64,000 nt of DNA from Pleurocapsa sp. PCC 7327. GTDB taxonomy: Bacteria; Cyanobacteriota; Cyanobacteriia; Cyanobacteriales; Microcystaceae. Positions 27,022-36,970 of this stretch are shown here, piece by piece. Positions within the stretch are counted from its first letter, which is position 1; each line of letters opens with the position of its first letter. The notes under the pieces were generated by a model. That model worked only from the letters and a program-made list of their open reading frames with translations, was not told the origin of the DNA and ran no database searches. The stretch spans positions 1,465,501-1,529,500 of the forward strand of contig NC_019689.1 in NCBI RefSeq assembly GCF_000317025.1, written 5' to 3'. Both the position numbers and the translations under genes were made by a program.

Positions 27022-27543
27022 TTTTTCTAATGAATTAGGGTGAACATAACGTTGAAGCTAATTTGGCTAGGGAACTATTAGTGATTAATTATCTTCTTTT
27101 TCTATGCTATAAGCAATAGCCTTAAAGATGTATAAGATTTTTGTCAAGAATATACTAGCTTGTGTAAAGATTCTGTGAATTCTTTCTGGTTTTTATCTTA
27201 AGGTTAACTATTACTTGAAAGAATCATTGATATTAATTAAGTCAAACTTAAAACTCACAATAAATAAAGTGTTTTATAACACAAACGATTGTTAACTTAC
27301 TGTAATTCTTTAAAAAATCTTTTTAGGAAAAAAGTTAACAAGATCGTTTACTAAGTAAATATACTCAGCAATCTATGAGGCAATCGAAGTTAGCTAGAAA
27401 GTAAGACCGCTAATTATCTAATTTGTCTATTCAAAAAAGCATAAAATAAGCTAATTAGAAAATCAATAAAGAGAAAATTGCTGTTTTTCTCTTATTTTAA
27501 GATATGCAATTTAAATTAAGTTATTTACATGGCAGCAAAATTC
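27022..27543. other. 522-bp A/T-rich gene-free region
   Basis: Strongly A/T-rich DNA upstream of the minus-strand CPCC gene and downstream of the minus-strand protease gene. No reading frame, tRNA or stable hairpin was found. It may hold the promoter of the gene starting at 27021. Confidence 0.5.
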
Positions 27544-28035
27544 CTATGAAGCTATCGTAAATCGATGAGTTTCAAGGAGACAATCGAGCTGTTCTAAGGC
27601 TCGCTCCATACCTTTTTGGGCAGTTGGCGAAAAGCTCTCTCCCAGTTCAAAATTCGTTCCCGGTACGGCGATTAACCAAGCTGGCGGACAATGACCGAAG
27701 ACAGTTCGGGCAAGCAACAGCACCCCGCGCGGATCGCTACTGTGGCTGCTTGGGGTGCCAGAGTCAAGCGGTTCTACCGAGCAAACTTTTACATCTTGTA
27801 CATCTTGCATCTGTGAAGCCAGATAGGCATCGACAAAAATAACAAGTTCTGTCTCGGCAATATCAGCGGCAAGTTCGGGGGTTAATTGATGCCTCCAAAG
27901 CGATCGCACTCCGACTCGATTCTGCCGGGCAACAACTTTAGCGATTTCCTGTCCGACGCCATCATCGCTGCGCAAGTCATTTCCATAGCCAACGATTAGT
28001 ACCTTAGATTGAGTATTGGCGAGATTGTTATTCAT
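27544..28035 (-). CDS. Hydrogenase maturation protease family protein
   Basis: A 163-residue HyaD/HupW/HoxW-type peptidase. VLIVGYGNDLRSDDGVGQEIA (about residues 12-32) carries the conserved GxGN and the first metal-binding Asp; ELVIFVDAYLAS near residue 64 supplies the second Asp, and a His near residue 96 is the likely third ligand. The family removes the C-terminal tail of [NiFe]-hydrogenase large subunits after nickel insertion. No hydrogenase genes are in the window, and hydrogenase-independent relatives are common in cyanobacteria, so the substrate is uncertain. It is separated by 82 bp from the Ycf66 gene upstream. Confidence 0.82.
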   Translation of the reverse strand: MNNNLANTQSKVLIVGYGNDLRSDDGVGQEIAKVVARQNRVGVRSLWRHQLTPELAADIAETELVIFVDAYLASQMQDVQDVKVCSVEPLDSGTPSSHSSDPRGVLLLARTVFGHCPPAWLIAVPGTNFELGESFSPTAQKGMERALEQLDCLLETHRFTIAS

Positions 28036-28117
28036 AATCTTTATCAGAATCTGAATTTATCCCCTAACACTCTTATACTTCAGAGGGCTTCGATCGATTT
28101 CCGGATTGATTGTATAT

Positions 28118-29260
28118 TTATTGTTTATTTTCTTCTGGCGAACTTGGAGAGGGAGAGCTAGAGGAATTAGGGGTTCCCAGTACGTTTTCCTCATCAACCG
28201 ATTTCGAGGTCTCAGAGGTGGAATGTTCTCGTTCTGACTCCGGTAACATTTCCTCGCGGTTCGCCCCAGCATCAACGATTTCCACTGTGGGTTCCGAGGA
28301 AATCTCTGTTAATTTTACTTTCTCGCTCGTTTTCGTTTGGGGACTTTCGGCTTCGGCTCGATGAGCTTCAATATGCGTTTCTTCGTCTCTATCGCGGGAT
28401 CCTACTTCAATTTCTGCTTGGTTAGATGTCTCTGTTTCTGGCTCGGATGTAGCGATCGCGTCTGTAGATTCGACGACAGCCGCAGGTTCTAGAGTTTGGG
28501 GAATGCTTGCGTCCTCATCGGTTTTATTGCTGCTTTCTGTTTCGGCTTCCGACGAATCTAGGGCTGCCGTAATACTTTCTGGTTTGGCGGAAGGGATTTT
28601 GGGTTCGGGCTTTTGCTTGCCAAAACCGAATAGCTTTTTAAAAGAAAAGCTTTCTTTGCTTTGCGTTGCTGGTTTATCTTCAGGAGTCGTCGCGGCTTGA
28701 GTAATTTCCTCTTGTGCCGTCTCGCCTTCTGGGGGGATGGAAATTGCTTCCTCAACGACTGTTTCGCTAGTTGGTTCGGGTATGGGAGGTTCAGAAGGCT
28801 CTGAGGTGACGACTTCTGCTTGGGGTGGCGCTGGTTCCTCAGCTTCTACTTCTGGAGGAGTTTCAACAACTTCTAATGGTGTTTTAGCAGCTGGAGGGGC
28901 AACAGTTATAGGCGGGGGCGAAGGTTGTTTTTTCTTAAAGGCGCTGCTCACACGGTTTTGCAACCACGCTAATAAAGAAAAGCTTTCTATCTCGGCGATC
29001 GCTTCTGGATTAGCGATCGCCCATCTCAATTTTAGAGTTTGCCAGCCGAAGGTCAGGATGAGAGCCGTACCTGCCACTTGACCTAACAACAAGCCTCCTC
29101 GAAGTTGTTGGGCACCAAGCCAGAGGACTAGGGTATAGAATAAGCCAATACCGCTCCAGAGAAAGTCATCTTGGCGATGAAGCTTGGGGCGAAAGAAAGC
29201 GGTTAGGAAAAGGGCTAGGCTGCCAAGTCCGACGACGATCGCTAGGATGTATGCCAGCAT
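28118..29260 (-). CDS. Ycf66-family membrane protein with long acidic tail
   Basis: A 380-residue protein. Residues 1-85 match the Ycf66 domain: a first membrane helix, 'TAFFRPKLHRQDDFLWSGIG' (as in the conserved xVRPELARDHDxFF stretch), then two further helices. From about residue 100 onward the sequence is Pro/Glu/Ser/Thr-rich, acidic and almost certainly disordered, with short basic patches (KKKQPSPPP, FKKLFGFGKQKP). Ycf66 is conserved in cyanobacteria and some plastids, and its function is unresolved; a thylakoid or envelope location is likely. The tail is longer than in typical members and its composition suggests a protein-docking region. Confidence 0.85.
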   Translation of the reverse strand: MLAYILAIVVGLGSLALFLTAFFRPKLHRQDDFLWSGIGLFYTLVLWLGAQQLRGGLLLGQVAGTALILTFGWQTLKLRWAIANPEAIAEIESFSLLAWLQNRVSSAFKKKQPSPPPITVAPPAAKTPLEVVETPPEVEAEEPAPPQAEVVTSEPSEPPIPEPTSETVVEEAISIPPEGETAQEEITQAATTPEDKPATQSKESFSFKKLFGFGKQKPEPKIPSAKPESITAALDSSEAETESSNKTDEDASIPQTLEPAAVVESTDAIATSEPETETSNQAEIEVGSRDRDEETHIEAHRAEAESPQTKTSEKVKLTEISSEPTVEIVDAGANREEMLPESEREHSTSETSKSVDEENVLGTPNSSSSPSPSSPEENKQ

Positions 29261-29509
29261 GATGGGGTTGCTCCTTCGGTGTTCCTCCTATCCCATTGTG
29301 ATGCAAGTTGTCCCTTATCGACAAAAGATTCTTTATCTCTACAGAAGCAATTTTGTCTTACTAGATATCTGCTGAGTTTCACAACCCAAGAGACTCGCGA
29401 TCGCGAGAGCAATAACTTTAACTATAATACCGGATTCAAAAACAGCATGGTAAACTCCACCTGCTTTCCCTTTCTCTAGCGCCAGTTAAGTTAAGTATAG
29501 TAGCGATCG

Positions 29510-31636
29510 CTATTTTTCACTTCGCCACCAAGCGCGTACCAGTTTAATTTCTTCATAGCCGAAGCTTTCTCCTAAAACTTCTTTCAAACTTTTTAGAGAA
29601 TCGGCTCCTTTTGTTTGTATGGCTTGGATAATTAATTCTTGCTTGGCTGGAACCACGAAATCATTAATATCTATCGGCTGATTCGTTTCTATCAGTTCGC
29701 ACAAGTGAGTATAAATAGTCGAGATGGTAAAACCTCGTCTCTGGGCGATTTCTTCTACAGACAAGCCCTGCTGATAAAGTTGTAGAGTCATTTTTTGACT
29801 ATTTGAAGGCAGAGAAACGGGTAGTTTTTGTTCCTGATAAAAGGCACGAATTTCAGAAACAAACTGCTCTCCATACCGTTCGAGTTTGTGAGCGCCAACA
29901 CCAGAAATTTTAGCAAATTCTTGTAAAGTTTTTGGTTGCATTTGCGCCATTAATTTGAGGCTATAATCGGAAAAAATAACGTAAGGGGGAAGAGAATGAA
30001 GATCGGCTATTTGTTTGCGCAATTGCTTTAATCTTTCCAAAAGAATTTCAACTTCTGCTGCTCTGGGATTATAACTTTCTAAAACTTTAGAATTGGAAGG
30101 TGCAGTAACAGCTATTTGCACCGAGCGCATCTTTCGTAGGATTTCCCAACTTCGTTTATTTAATTTCAAAACGGGATAGCCGTCGGTCGTTTCATCGACT
30201 AATCCTTGATGAATTAAAGATCGTCCTAACATTTTCCATTCTTCCACCGTTTTACCTTTGCCAATACCATAGGTAGATAAAAGGTGATGTCCGTATTCTT
30301 CAATTTTTCTTTTGCTCGATCCTCGCAATACATCAATAATATGCATCATGCCGAATCTTTCTTGAGTGCGTGCCACGCAAGAAAGAAATTTTTGCGCTTC
30401 AATCGTCCAATCTTCTATAGGTTTCGGATTTCGACAATTATCGCAGCTAGCACAATTTCCCGGAAATCTTTCGCCAAAATAGCGTAAAATAATTGTGCGG
30501 CGACATTCAGTTCCTTCTGCATAATTAATGACTTGACGTAATTGTTGGCGAGCAATTCTTTGCTCTTGAGGATCGCTTTTTTGGTCGATAATATATTCAA
30601 TTCGTTTGAAATCGCCTAGACTCAAAAATAGCGTGCAATTAGCGGGTTCTCCATCTCTTCCTGCTCGTCCCGATTCTTGATAATAACTCTCTAGATTGCG
30701 GGGTAAATCGTAGTGAATGACAAAGCGAACGTCGGGTTTATCGATTCCCATGCCAAAGGCAATAGTTGCGACGATAACTTTTACGTCATCTCGGATAAAT
30801 CGAGTTTGATTTAAGGTTCTCGCTTCATCGGTTATTCCGGCATGGTAGGGAACGGTTGATATGCCATCTTTTTGCAAGCGAAACGCAATTTCATCGACGT
30901 TGCGACGACTGAGACAATAGACGATTCCCGACCCTTGTTGCGTGCGAATAAGTTTTAATAATTGATTATAGCTACGGCGTTCTTTGGGTTGGACTTCGTA
31001 ATAAATATTGGGACGATTAAAACTAGCCAGATGAATTCCGGGCTGCCGCAGTCCTAATTGTTGAATAATATCTTCTTGTACTCGTTTGGTTGCGGTTGCG
31101 GTCAAGGCAAACATCGGAACGTGAGGATATCTTTGGCGCAGTTGAATCAATTGTCGATACTCTGGGCGAAAATCGTGTCCCCATTCCGAAACGCAATGGG
31201 CTTCATCGATCGCAAAAGCAGTAATACTAATTTTTGTGGCTGCCAAGTCGAGAAAGTTACGAAATCTTTCGCTCAATAGTCTTTCCGGTGCAACGTAGAG
31301 TAATTTAATCTTACCGTCGAGAATGGCAGTTTCTCGCGATCGCACTTCTGGAAACGTAAGACTGCTATTGAGAAACGTTGCCCCAATGCCGTTGTCCTGT
31401 AAGGCATCTACCCGATCTTGCATCAGCGCAATCAGAGGCGACACGACTACGGTGAGTCCGGGTTTCAGTAAGGCAGGCAATTGAAAACAAAGCGATTTTC
31501 CACCACCTGTGGGCATAATGACCAGCAAATCGCGATTTTGTAGCGCTTCTTCAACGATTTTTCGCTGCCCCGGACGAAAATGTTCGTAACCGAAAAAATG
31601 CTTCAAGGCGGCTTCTAGGGAAGGAAACTGTGACAT
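29510..31636 (-). CDS. recQ: ATP-dependent DNA helicase RecQ
   Basis: The start is set at the ATG at 31636 (MSQFPSLEAAL), giving 708 residues; the frame also opens with a TTG 24 bp upstream. Walker A is MPTGGGKSLCFQLP, Walker B is AFAIDEAHCVSEWGHDFRPEY (DEAH plus the RecQ-specific aromatic-rich loop) and motif VI is YYQESGRAGRDGE. The zinc-binding RQC region has CRRTIILRYFGERF and CASCDNCRNPK. An HRDC domain lies at about 525-600 and a C-terminal helix-turn-helix-like segment follows. It unwinds DNA 3' to 5' in recombination and stalled-fork repair. Length is slightly above the usual 600-610 because of the C-terminal extension. Confidence 0.95.
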   Translation of the reverse strand: MSQFPSLEAALKHFFGYEHFRPGQRKIVEEALQNRDLLVIMPTGGGKSLCFQLPALLKPGLTVVVSPLIALMQDRVDALQDNGIGATFLNSSLTFPEVRSRETAILDGKIKLLYVAPERLLSERFRNFLDLAATKISITAFAIDEAHCVSEWGHDFRPEYRQLIQLRQRYPHVPMFALTATATKRVQEDIIQQLGLRQPGIHLASFNRPNIYYEVQPKERRSYNQLLKLIRTQQGSGIVYCLSRRNVDEIAFRLQKDGISTVPYHAGITDEARTLNQTRFIRDDVKVIVATIAFGMGIDKPDVRFVIHYDLPRNLESYYQESGRAGRDGEPANCTLFLSLGDFKRIEYIIDQKSDPQEQRIARQQLRQVINYAEGTECRRTIILRYFGERFPGNCASCDNCRNPKPIEDWTIEAQKFLSCVARTQERFGMMHIIDVLRGSSKRKIEEYGHHLLSTYGIGKGKTVEEWKMLGRSLIHQGLVDETTDGYPVLKLNKRSWEILRKMRSVQIAVTAPSNSKVLESYNPRAAEVEILLERLKQLRKQIADLHSLPPYVIFSDYSLKLMAQMQPKTLQEFAKISGVGAHKLERYGEQFVSEIRAFYQEQKLPVSLPSNSQKMTLQLYQQGLSVEEIAQRRGFTISTIYTHLCELIETNQPIDINDFVVPAKQELIIQAIQTKGADSLKSLKEVLGESFGYEEIKLVRAWWRSEK

Positions 31637-31660
31637 GAAAGAGGTTTGAGGCGCTGACAA

Positions 31661-32006
31661 CGAAATTATTGTAAAACTCTAAATGAGTGAATTGGCAACG
31701 GCGATCGCCCAGAAATACCAAAAACATCTGTATGAGGTGGCACAGTTAGCTTCACACAAATCCAATTGAGCAGTAAGGATGAAGTTCCTAATATGGACGC
31801 AGAGTGCTATTGTGACAACCTCATAACGAGTCATTAGCGTCGGTAACAAAAAAACTGTTAACAGACAAAGCCAACGCAGTTCTGGTTACCTAAAAGCGAG
31901 AGAACATCGGAACTGTTAAAGCAAGGGAAGTAAAGAAGGCGATATAATAAATGGGGAAAATTATATCTACATAGAGATTTCTTCTTTTCCTTAGAATAGA
32001 ATAGAA
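31661..32006. promoter_or_regulatory. Intergenic region between recQ and nblS with a candidate -10 element
   Basis: This divergent spacer should hold the promoters of both genes. A perfect TATAAT lies at 31943-31948, about 60 bp before the TTG start of the histidine kinase gene. A matching -35 box is not evident. No coding frame was found. Confidence 0.4.
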
Positions 32007-33989
32007 TTGAACTTGTTGGATCTCCTCAAAACAATTCGAGAAATTATTGCCCGTTGGTGGTCGGAGTTTACGCTTCAAACCAAGTTAATGGCGGCTGCAA
32101 CATTAGTTGTATCCTTGCTCATGAGCGGTCTGACTTTTTGGGCAGTCAATACCATTCAGCAAGATGCCCGCCTAAACGATACCCGCTTCGGTCGAGATTT
32201 GGGACTCCTGCTAGCTGCTAATGTTGTTCCTTCGATCGCTGAAGACAATTTGACAGAAGTAGCACGCTTCTCCAGTCGTTTTTATCAGAGTACTTCCAGC
32301 GTGCGCTACATGATTTACGCCGACCGGGAAGGCAAGATTTTTTTTGGCATTCCCTACTCGGAAGCTGAAGTAAAAAACTCGCTGACTATCGAACGTCGCA
32401 TACAGCTACCAGAAGATTACGCTGACAGTACCGAACTGCCAATGGTGCGCCAGCATATTACGCCAGATGGAGAAGTGACTGACGTATTCGTCCCCCTCAG
32501 ACACGAAGGGAAATATCTAGGCGTGCTGGCGATCGGCATAAATCCCAATCCGACAGTTGTTGCTTCCTCTAACATAACCAGAGATGTTACAATCGCCGTT
32601 TTTATTTCCATTTGGGCAATGGTTATCTTAGGGGCTGTTTTTAACGCCCTCGCCATTACCAAACCCATTAAAGAGTTATTGGTAGGCGTGAAAAATATCG
32701 CAGCTGGAAACTTTAAACAGAGAATCGATCTGCCCTTTGGCGGCGAACTGGGCGAGTTAATTTTCAGCTTCAACGAGATGGCAGAACGGCTAGAACGCTA
32801 TGAAGAGCAAAATATCGAAGAACTCACGGCGGAGAAAGCCAAGTTAGAAACGCTAGTGTCCACCATTGCCGATGGCGCGATTTTGCTCGATCCCAACTTG
32901 CAATTACTATTAGTCAATCCCACAGCAAGGCGAATGTTGGGTTGGGAAGGGCGAGACGCGATCGGGGCTAACGTTCTCGACCTTTTTCCCTCAGAGTTGA
33001 AGGAACAACTGAGCGAACCACTCCACCAACTCGCTTCCGGTCACGTCCTTAAATCGGAAAATGCCGAGTTAGCAAATGACCTGCCGCCAGCCGAAAATTT
33101 CGATCGCCTGTCTCTAGGTGATAGCAGCACCTCTCCAGAAGAATTTCGCTTGACTATAGCGCAACCTACTCGACGGACTGTTCGCATCTTCTTAACGCAA
33201 GTTCTCGATCGCCATAGCGAGGCGATTAAAGGAATTGCCATGACATTACAGGATGTAACTCGCGAGGCGCAATTAAATGAAGCCAAAAGTCAATTCATCA
33301 GCAATGTCTCTCACGAATTGAGAACGCCTCTGTTTAATATCAAATCATTTATTGAAACCCTTTGCGAATTTGGAAACGATTTAACGGAAAACGAACGTCG
33401 AGAGTTTTTAGAAACAGCTAATCACGAAACCGATCGCCTGACTCGATTGGTCAATGACGTACTCGATTTATCTCGTCTAGAATCTTCAAAAACCTATCAT
33501 CTCGATGCTGTCGATATCGCTCAAATCATCGAACAAACGCTGCGAACCTATCAACTCAATGCCAAGGATAAAGGACTAGAAATCATCCAAGAGGTCGAGC
33601 CAAATTTACCACCTGTTTTGGGTCATTACGATTTATTACTGCAAGTAATAACCAACTTAGTTGGCAATTCTCTCAAGTTTACGGAAGCGGGGGGCAAGAT
33701 TAGCATTCGTGCCTACAAGTTCGATCGCGCAGATCGCAAGTCTCAAGTCAGAGTAGAAGTATCGGATACAGGGATTGGGATCGACCCCGAAGATCGAGAA
33801 GCGATTTTTGAACGTTTCTTCCGCGTTGAAAATCGGGTTCATACCCTAGAGGGAACGGGACTTGGACTGTCAATCGTTAAAAATATTATCGAGAAGCACC
33901 ATAGCAAAGTGCATTTAATTAGCGAGGTGGGAGTAGGAACGACTTTCTGGTTCGATTTATGCATCTATCAAGAACCCGAACAAGCATAG
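32007..33989 (+). CDS. nblS: Membrane sensor histidine kinase NblS (Hik33/DspA/Ycf26)
   Basis: A 660-residue protein with the NblS layout: the signature N-terminus 'TIREIIARWWSEFTLQTKLM', a membrane helix near 28-48, a periplasmic loop with VPSIAEDNLTEVARFSSRFY, a second helix near 195-217, HAMP, PAS (about 275-380), HisKA with NVSHELRTPL (phospho-His436) and HATPase with DTGIGIDPEDREAIFERFF. NblS controls high-light, nutrient and cold responses through RpaB and SrrA-type regulators. The only usable start is a TTG at 32007, since homologues begin at this point and no ATG lies in frame nearby. The gene is monocistronic and divergent from recQ. Confidence 0.95.
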   Translation: MNLLDLLKTIREIIARWWSEFTLQTKLMAAATLVVSLLMSGLTFWAVNTIQQDARLNDTRFGRDLGLLLAANVVPSIAEDNLTEVARFSSRFYQSTSSVRYMIYADREGKIFFGIPYSEAEVKNSLTIERRIQLPEDYADSTELPMVRQHITPDGEVTDVFVPLRHEGKYLGVLAIGINPNPTVVASSNITRDVTIAVFISIWAMVILGAVFNALAITKPIKELLVGVKNIAAGNFKQRIDLPFGGELGELIFSFNEMAERLERYEEQNIEELTAEKAKLETLVSTIADGAILLDPNLQLLLVNPTARRMLGWEGRDAIGANVLDLFPSELKEQLSEPLHQLASGHVLKSENAELANDLPPAENFDRLSLGDSSTSPEEFRLTIAQPTRRTVRIFLTQVLDRHSEAIKGIAMTLQDVTREAQLNEAKSQFISNVSHELRTPLFNIKSFIETLCEFGNDLTENERREFLETANHETDRLTRLVNDVLDLSRLESSKTYHLDAVDIAQIIEQTLRTYQLNAKDKGLEIIQEVEPNLPPVLGHYDLLLQVITNLVGNSLKFTEAGGKISIRAYKFDRADRKSQVRVEVSDTGIGIDPEDREAIFERFFRVENRVHTLEGTGLGLSIVKNIIEKHHSKVHLISEVGVGTTFWFDLCIYQEPEQA

Positions 33990-34024
33990 TTTTGAGCTAA
34001 ATCGGGATGACTGGAGACTGGATA

Positions 34025-36574
34025 TTAGTATTCGCCTTCATAAATCCATTCCAAGTGCAAGTATTCTTTCAGTAAAGAGAGCAACTGCTGTTGGTCTATA
34101 GGTTTTGACAAGAAAGCATTACAGCCAGCACGCAAACAAGTTTCCTCCATCATTTCGATTAGACTGGCTGAAATCGCGATAATTGGCACGTCTTTAATTT
34201 CAGGAATTTCTCGAATTTCTCTCGTCATCGTCAAGCCAGTCTTAACGCTCATCATGATATCGGTCAAGATGAGATTGGGTTTAAGTTGACGGGCAATGGT
34301 CAATCCTTGCTCGCCATTTTTTGCCATCATTACCTCAAACCCCAAGGGTTTGAGCAAACTGAGCAGAAGCGAACGATTTTCTTGTCGGTCGCCTACCACA
34401 AGAATTCTGCGCGGTTTTCCTTGATAACCTTTAATCCGTCCCTTCGGTTGGGTTTCCAAAGCTATCTCGACGACGGGTAAGGCGAGATCGAACCAAAAAG
34501 TCGAACCTTGCTGTAGTTGGCTTGATACTTGTAGTTGGCTGCCCATCAATTCCAACAGTTGTTTGCTAATTGCTAAGCCCAAACCCGTACCGCCTCTCTT
34601 GCGATCGCGATCGCCAACTTGTTCAAAGGGTTGAAAAATTGTCTCTAAATGCGATGGGCTAATTCCCACTCCCGTATCGACGACTTCAAAGCGAATTTGT
34701 TTATGAGGGATGAAATTCGATCTATAGTTCGTGCCGATTTCGCTAACTTTGAGGAGTATTTGTCCTTTGTCGGTAAACTTGACGGCATTGCCGAGCAAAT
34801 TAATTAATACCTGTCTGAGTCGCTTTTCATCGGCTCTTACGCCAGTGGGGATGTCGCCCGTCATCTGGCACTGAAACAGCAGTTTCTTTTCTTGCGCCCG
34901 CATCTCAAAGATGCCACAGATTTCTTCTAAAAAACTAGGAAGATGAAAATCAGTAGGTTCGAGTTCGAGCTTGCTAGCTTCTGCCTTAGAAAAATCTAGA
35001 ATGTCGCTAATTAGCGTTAATAAATAGGTTCCGCTGCGCTGAATAATTTTGGCTCTTTTGGCTTGTTGGGGAGATAGAGCGCGATCGTTCATCAAGATAT
35101 TGGCATAACCAATGACGCTATTGAGAGGAGTGCGCAGTTCGTGGCTTATATTTGCCAAAAACTCACCTTTGGCGCGATTAGCTACTTCTGCGGCTTGTTT
35201 GGCGGTAGCGCTTTCTGAAGCTGCTTTCATCGCTGCTTGCACGGCTTTTTTGAATTGAGCGGTTCTCTGTTCGACGCGGGTTTCTAGTTCTGCGTTGGTC
35301 TTTTGAAGCGCGACAAAAGAGTCTCGAAGTTGCTTAGCCATTTGGTTGAAAGAGCGAGCCAGAATTCTCAGTTCGCTTACCCCTTCGACCTTAACTTGTC
35401 GATCTAGTTGACCGCTCGCAATGGCTTGGGATGCTTGGCTCAATCGCAGAAGCGGTCGGCTAATCCAACGAGACGTATAGATCCCCAAGACAGTTGCTAT
35501 TGCTAGAGCACCCAAGCATAACAAAATCGTAGTTCGAGTATTAGCATTAATTTGTGCCATGAAATCCGATTCTGGCACCGCGATCGCTACTAACCAGTCT
35601 AGACCTAACTCATCTCGCCAAGGGGTGACTCGGACAAACTGGCGTTTGCCATCGAGCATAAACTCAAGCTGTTGACTATTTTGAATTTCATTAAAGCTGC
35701 CGAAATGTTTTCTTAAATAGTCGGCTGTGGCTCGAATTAAAGGATCTTTACTTTCTAGAACATTCAGTCTTTGTGCCTTACCGTTCACCATTTTGTAAGG
35801 TTTTTCAGGACTCGAACTGGCTAACACTAGCCCGTTGCGCTCTAAGATAAAGATTTTGGCTGACGGAGTGACTGCTAAATTGCGCAAGAAATCGCCAATC
35901 CCTGTAAGCCGGAAATCAACGCTCAAGACCCCTTTTAGTTTTTTAGCGTAGTCGTAAATCGGATAGCTAACCGAGATCGACAAAATATCTGGAACGTCAC
36001 TCCAGGGAAAAACTTGACTCCATATCGGTTTGCCTGCCCGAACCGTGTCCGTATACCAAGATTCTGTTAAAGGTTTGTAATCAGAGGTAAAGACTACTTC
36101 GGTGCGATTTCCTTGACTATCGGTTGCGTAGGTATAGTTTTTCCATTTGGTATCGGCGGAAACTTCATCGATGGTAACACCCTTACCTTCCATCCAGCGT
36201 CCCGCGCCTGTATATTCGCCCGTCGTCAGTACGTAACTGATGTAACCCACATCTTCAAATGCTTGCATTTGTTTCCAAAAGTAATGCCCGGTTTTTTTGA
36301 TGTCTCCTAGATTGAGCAGACCCAACCTTACGGCATCCACATTGATTTGATTGATTGCTCGCGGGGTTTTTAAATAACTATCGAGGTGCTGGTCGATCCG
36401 CGAGCTAATTTCTCTCTGTAGCTGACTAGCAAGGTCATTGACAGCCTTTTGTCCGTTTTGTAGGGATAGATATCCTGTCAATCCTACAGCGGCGAAGATT
36501 TGTAAAACAAAGGGCACTAGAAGCAAAAGACGTAACGGGATTTTTTCAAGACTTTTGGCAATCTGCTTGCTCAT
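34025..36574 (-). CDS. Hybrid sensor histidine kinase (dCache-HAMP-HisKA-HATPase-REC)
   Basis: The start is set at the ATG at 36574 (MSKQIAKSLEKIPL; 849 residues); the frame opens with a TTG 9 bp upstream. A membrane helix lies near 15-35, a dCache-like periplasmic sensor with SESWYTDTVRAGKP-type motifs at 40-340, a second helix near 345-365, HAMP, a coiled coil, HisKA with NISHELRTPLNSVIGYA (His478), and HATPase with DTGVGISPSHLETIFQPFEQ. The C-terminal receiver keeps the phospho-acceptor in LILTDIMM (Asp772), but the acidic pair near its N-terminus reads VVGD (Gly728), weakening Mg binding. No dedicated regulator is adjacent. Confidence 0.92.
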   Translation of the reverse strand: MSKQIAKSLEKIPLRLLLLVPFVLQIFAAVGLTGYLSLQNGQKAVNDLASQLQREISSRIDQHLDSYLKTPRAINQINVDAVRLGLLNLGDIKKTGHYFWKQMQAFEDVGYISYVLTTGEYTGAGRWMEGKGVTIDEVSADTKWKNYTYATDSQGNRTEVVFTSDYKPLTESWYTDTVRAGKPIWSQVFPWSDVPDILSISVSYPIYDYAKKLKGVLSVDFRLTGIGDFLRNLAVTPSAKIFILERNGLVLASSSPEKPYKMVNGKAQRLNVLESKDPLIRATADYLRKHFGSFNEIQNSQQLEFMLDGKRQFVRVTPWRDELGLDWLVAIAVPESDFMAQINANTRTTILLCLGALAIATVLGIYTSRWISRPLLRLSQASQAIASGQLDRQVKVEGVSELRILARSFNQMAKQLRDSFVALQKTNAELETRVEQRTAQFKKAVQAAMKAASESATAKQAAEVANRAKGEFLANISHELRTPLNSVIGYANILMNDRALSPQQAKRAKIIQRSGTYLLTLISDILDFSKAEASKLELEPTDFHLPSFLEEICGIFEMRAQEKKLLFQCQMTGDIPTGVRADEKRLRQVLINLLGNAVKFTDKGQILLKVSEIGTNYRSNFIPHKQIRFEVVDTGVGISPSHLETIFQPFEQVGDRDRKRGGTGLGLAISKQLLELMGSQLQVSSQLQQGSTFWFDLALPVVEIALETQPKGRIKGYQGKPRRILVVGDRQENRSLLLSLLKPLGFEVMMAKNGEQGLTIARQLKPNLILTDIMMSVKTGLTMTREIREIPEIKDVPIIAISASLIEMMEETCLRAGCNAFLSKPIDQQQLLSLLKEYLHLEWIYEGEY

Positions 36575-36883
36575 TGCGGGCAATGTTCAAAATGGCGGAA
36601 AAACTTGGAGAAGTAAAAAATTAAATAGATGTTTTTTTCAGTTATCTAATATCCTTCCAATTGTTCTTTGTTTTTAAGCAAATTTAATTTGCAAATAGCA
36701 AAGATGGGTTAATAGTTTTGGAAGAGATCGTAGAATTCTTAGAGTTTATCAATTATATTCTCACGATCGCGGACTTCGATTGAGTTAAAGATTACAAAAA
36801 ATGACTTTTTTGCTTATCTAGTTGCAGTGTTGCGATCGCTTTTGCTTGCAAGCTTATAAGATCGTTGCCTTAAATTTGCGAAC

Positions 36884-36925
36884 GTCGAAGAAACTCCGCC
36901 GTTCCACGACGGAGCTTTCTTCAAC
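36884..36925 (-). terminator. Strong hairpin downstream of the UbiA-type gene
   Basis: An imperfect inverted repeat of about 19 bp. Read as minus-strand RNA it pairs fully apart from two G-U wobbles and one bulged G, with a GGA loop; on the plus strand those wobbles become A-C mismatches, so the minus-strand transcript is the relevant one. It starts 46 bp beyond the stop of the prenyltransferase gene. No U-tract follows, so it may stabilise or process RNA, or be the solitary end of a lost IS200/IS605-like element. The rest of 36584-36970 shows nothing coding. Confidence 0.55.
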
Positions 36926-36970
36926 TTGTCAATTTTTATTGTTTAAGATAACGGGAAAAGTTTTTGTACT

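Noticed and set aside
27544-28035. Evidence that the strain has a [NiFe]-hydrogenase
   Set aside because: Only the protease-like gene is present; relatives occur in species without hydrogenase, so no inference was made.
36840-36960. Possible riboswitch or ncRNA in the prenyltransferase 3' region
   Set aside because: Only one hairpin is visible and no known riboswitch core; kept as a hairpin/terminator call only.
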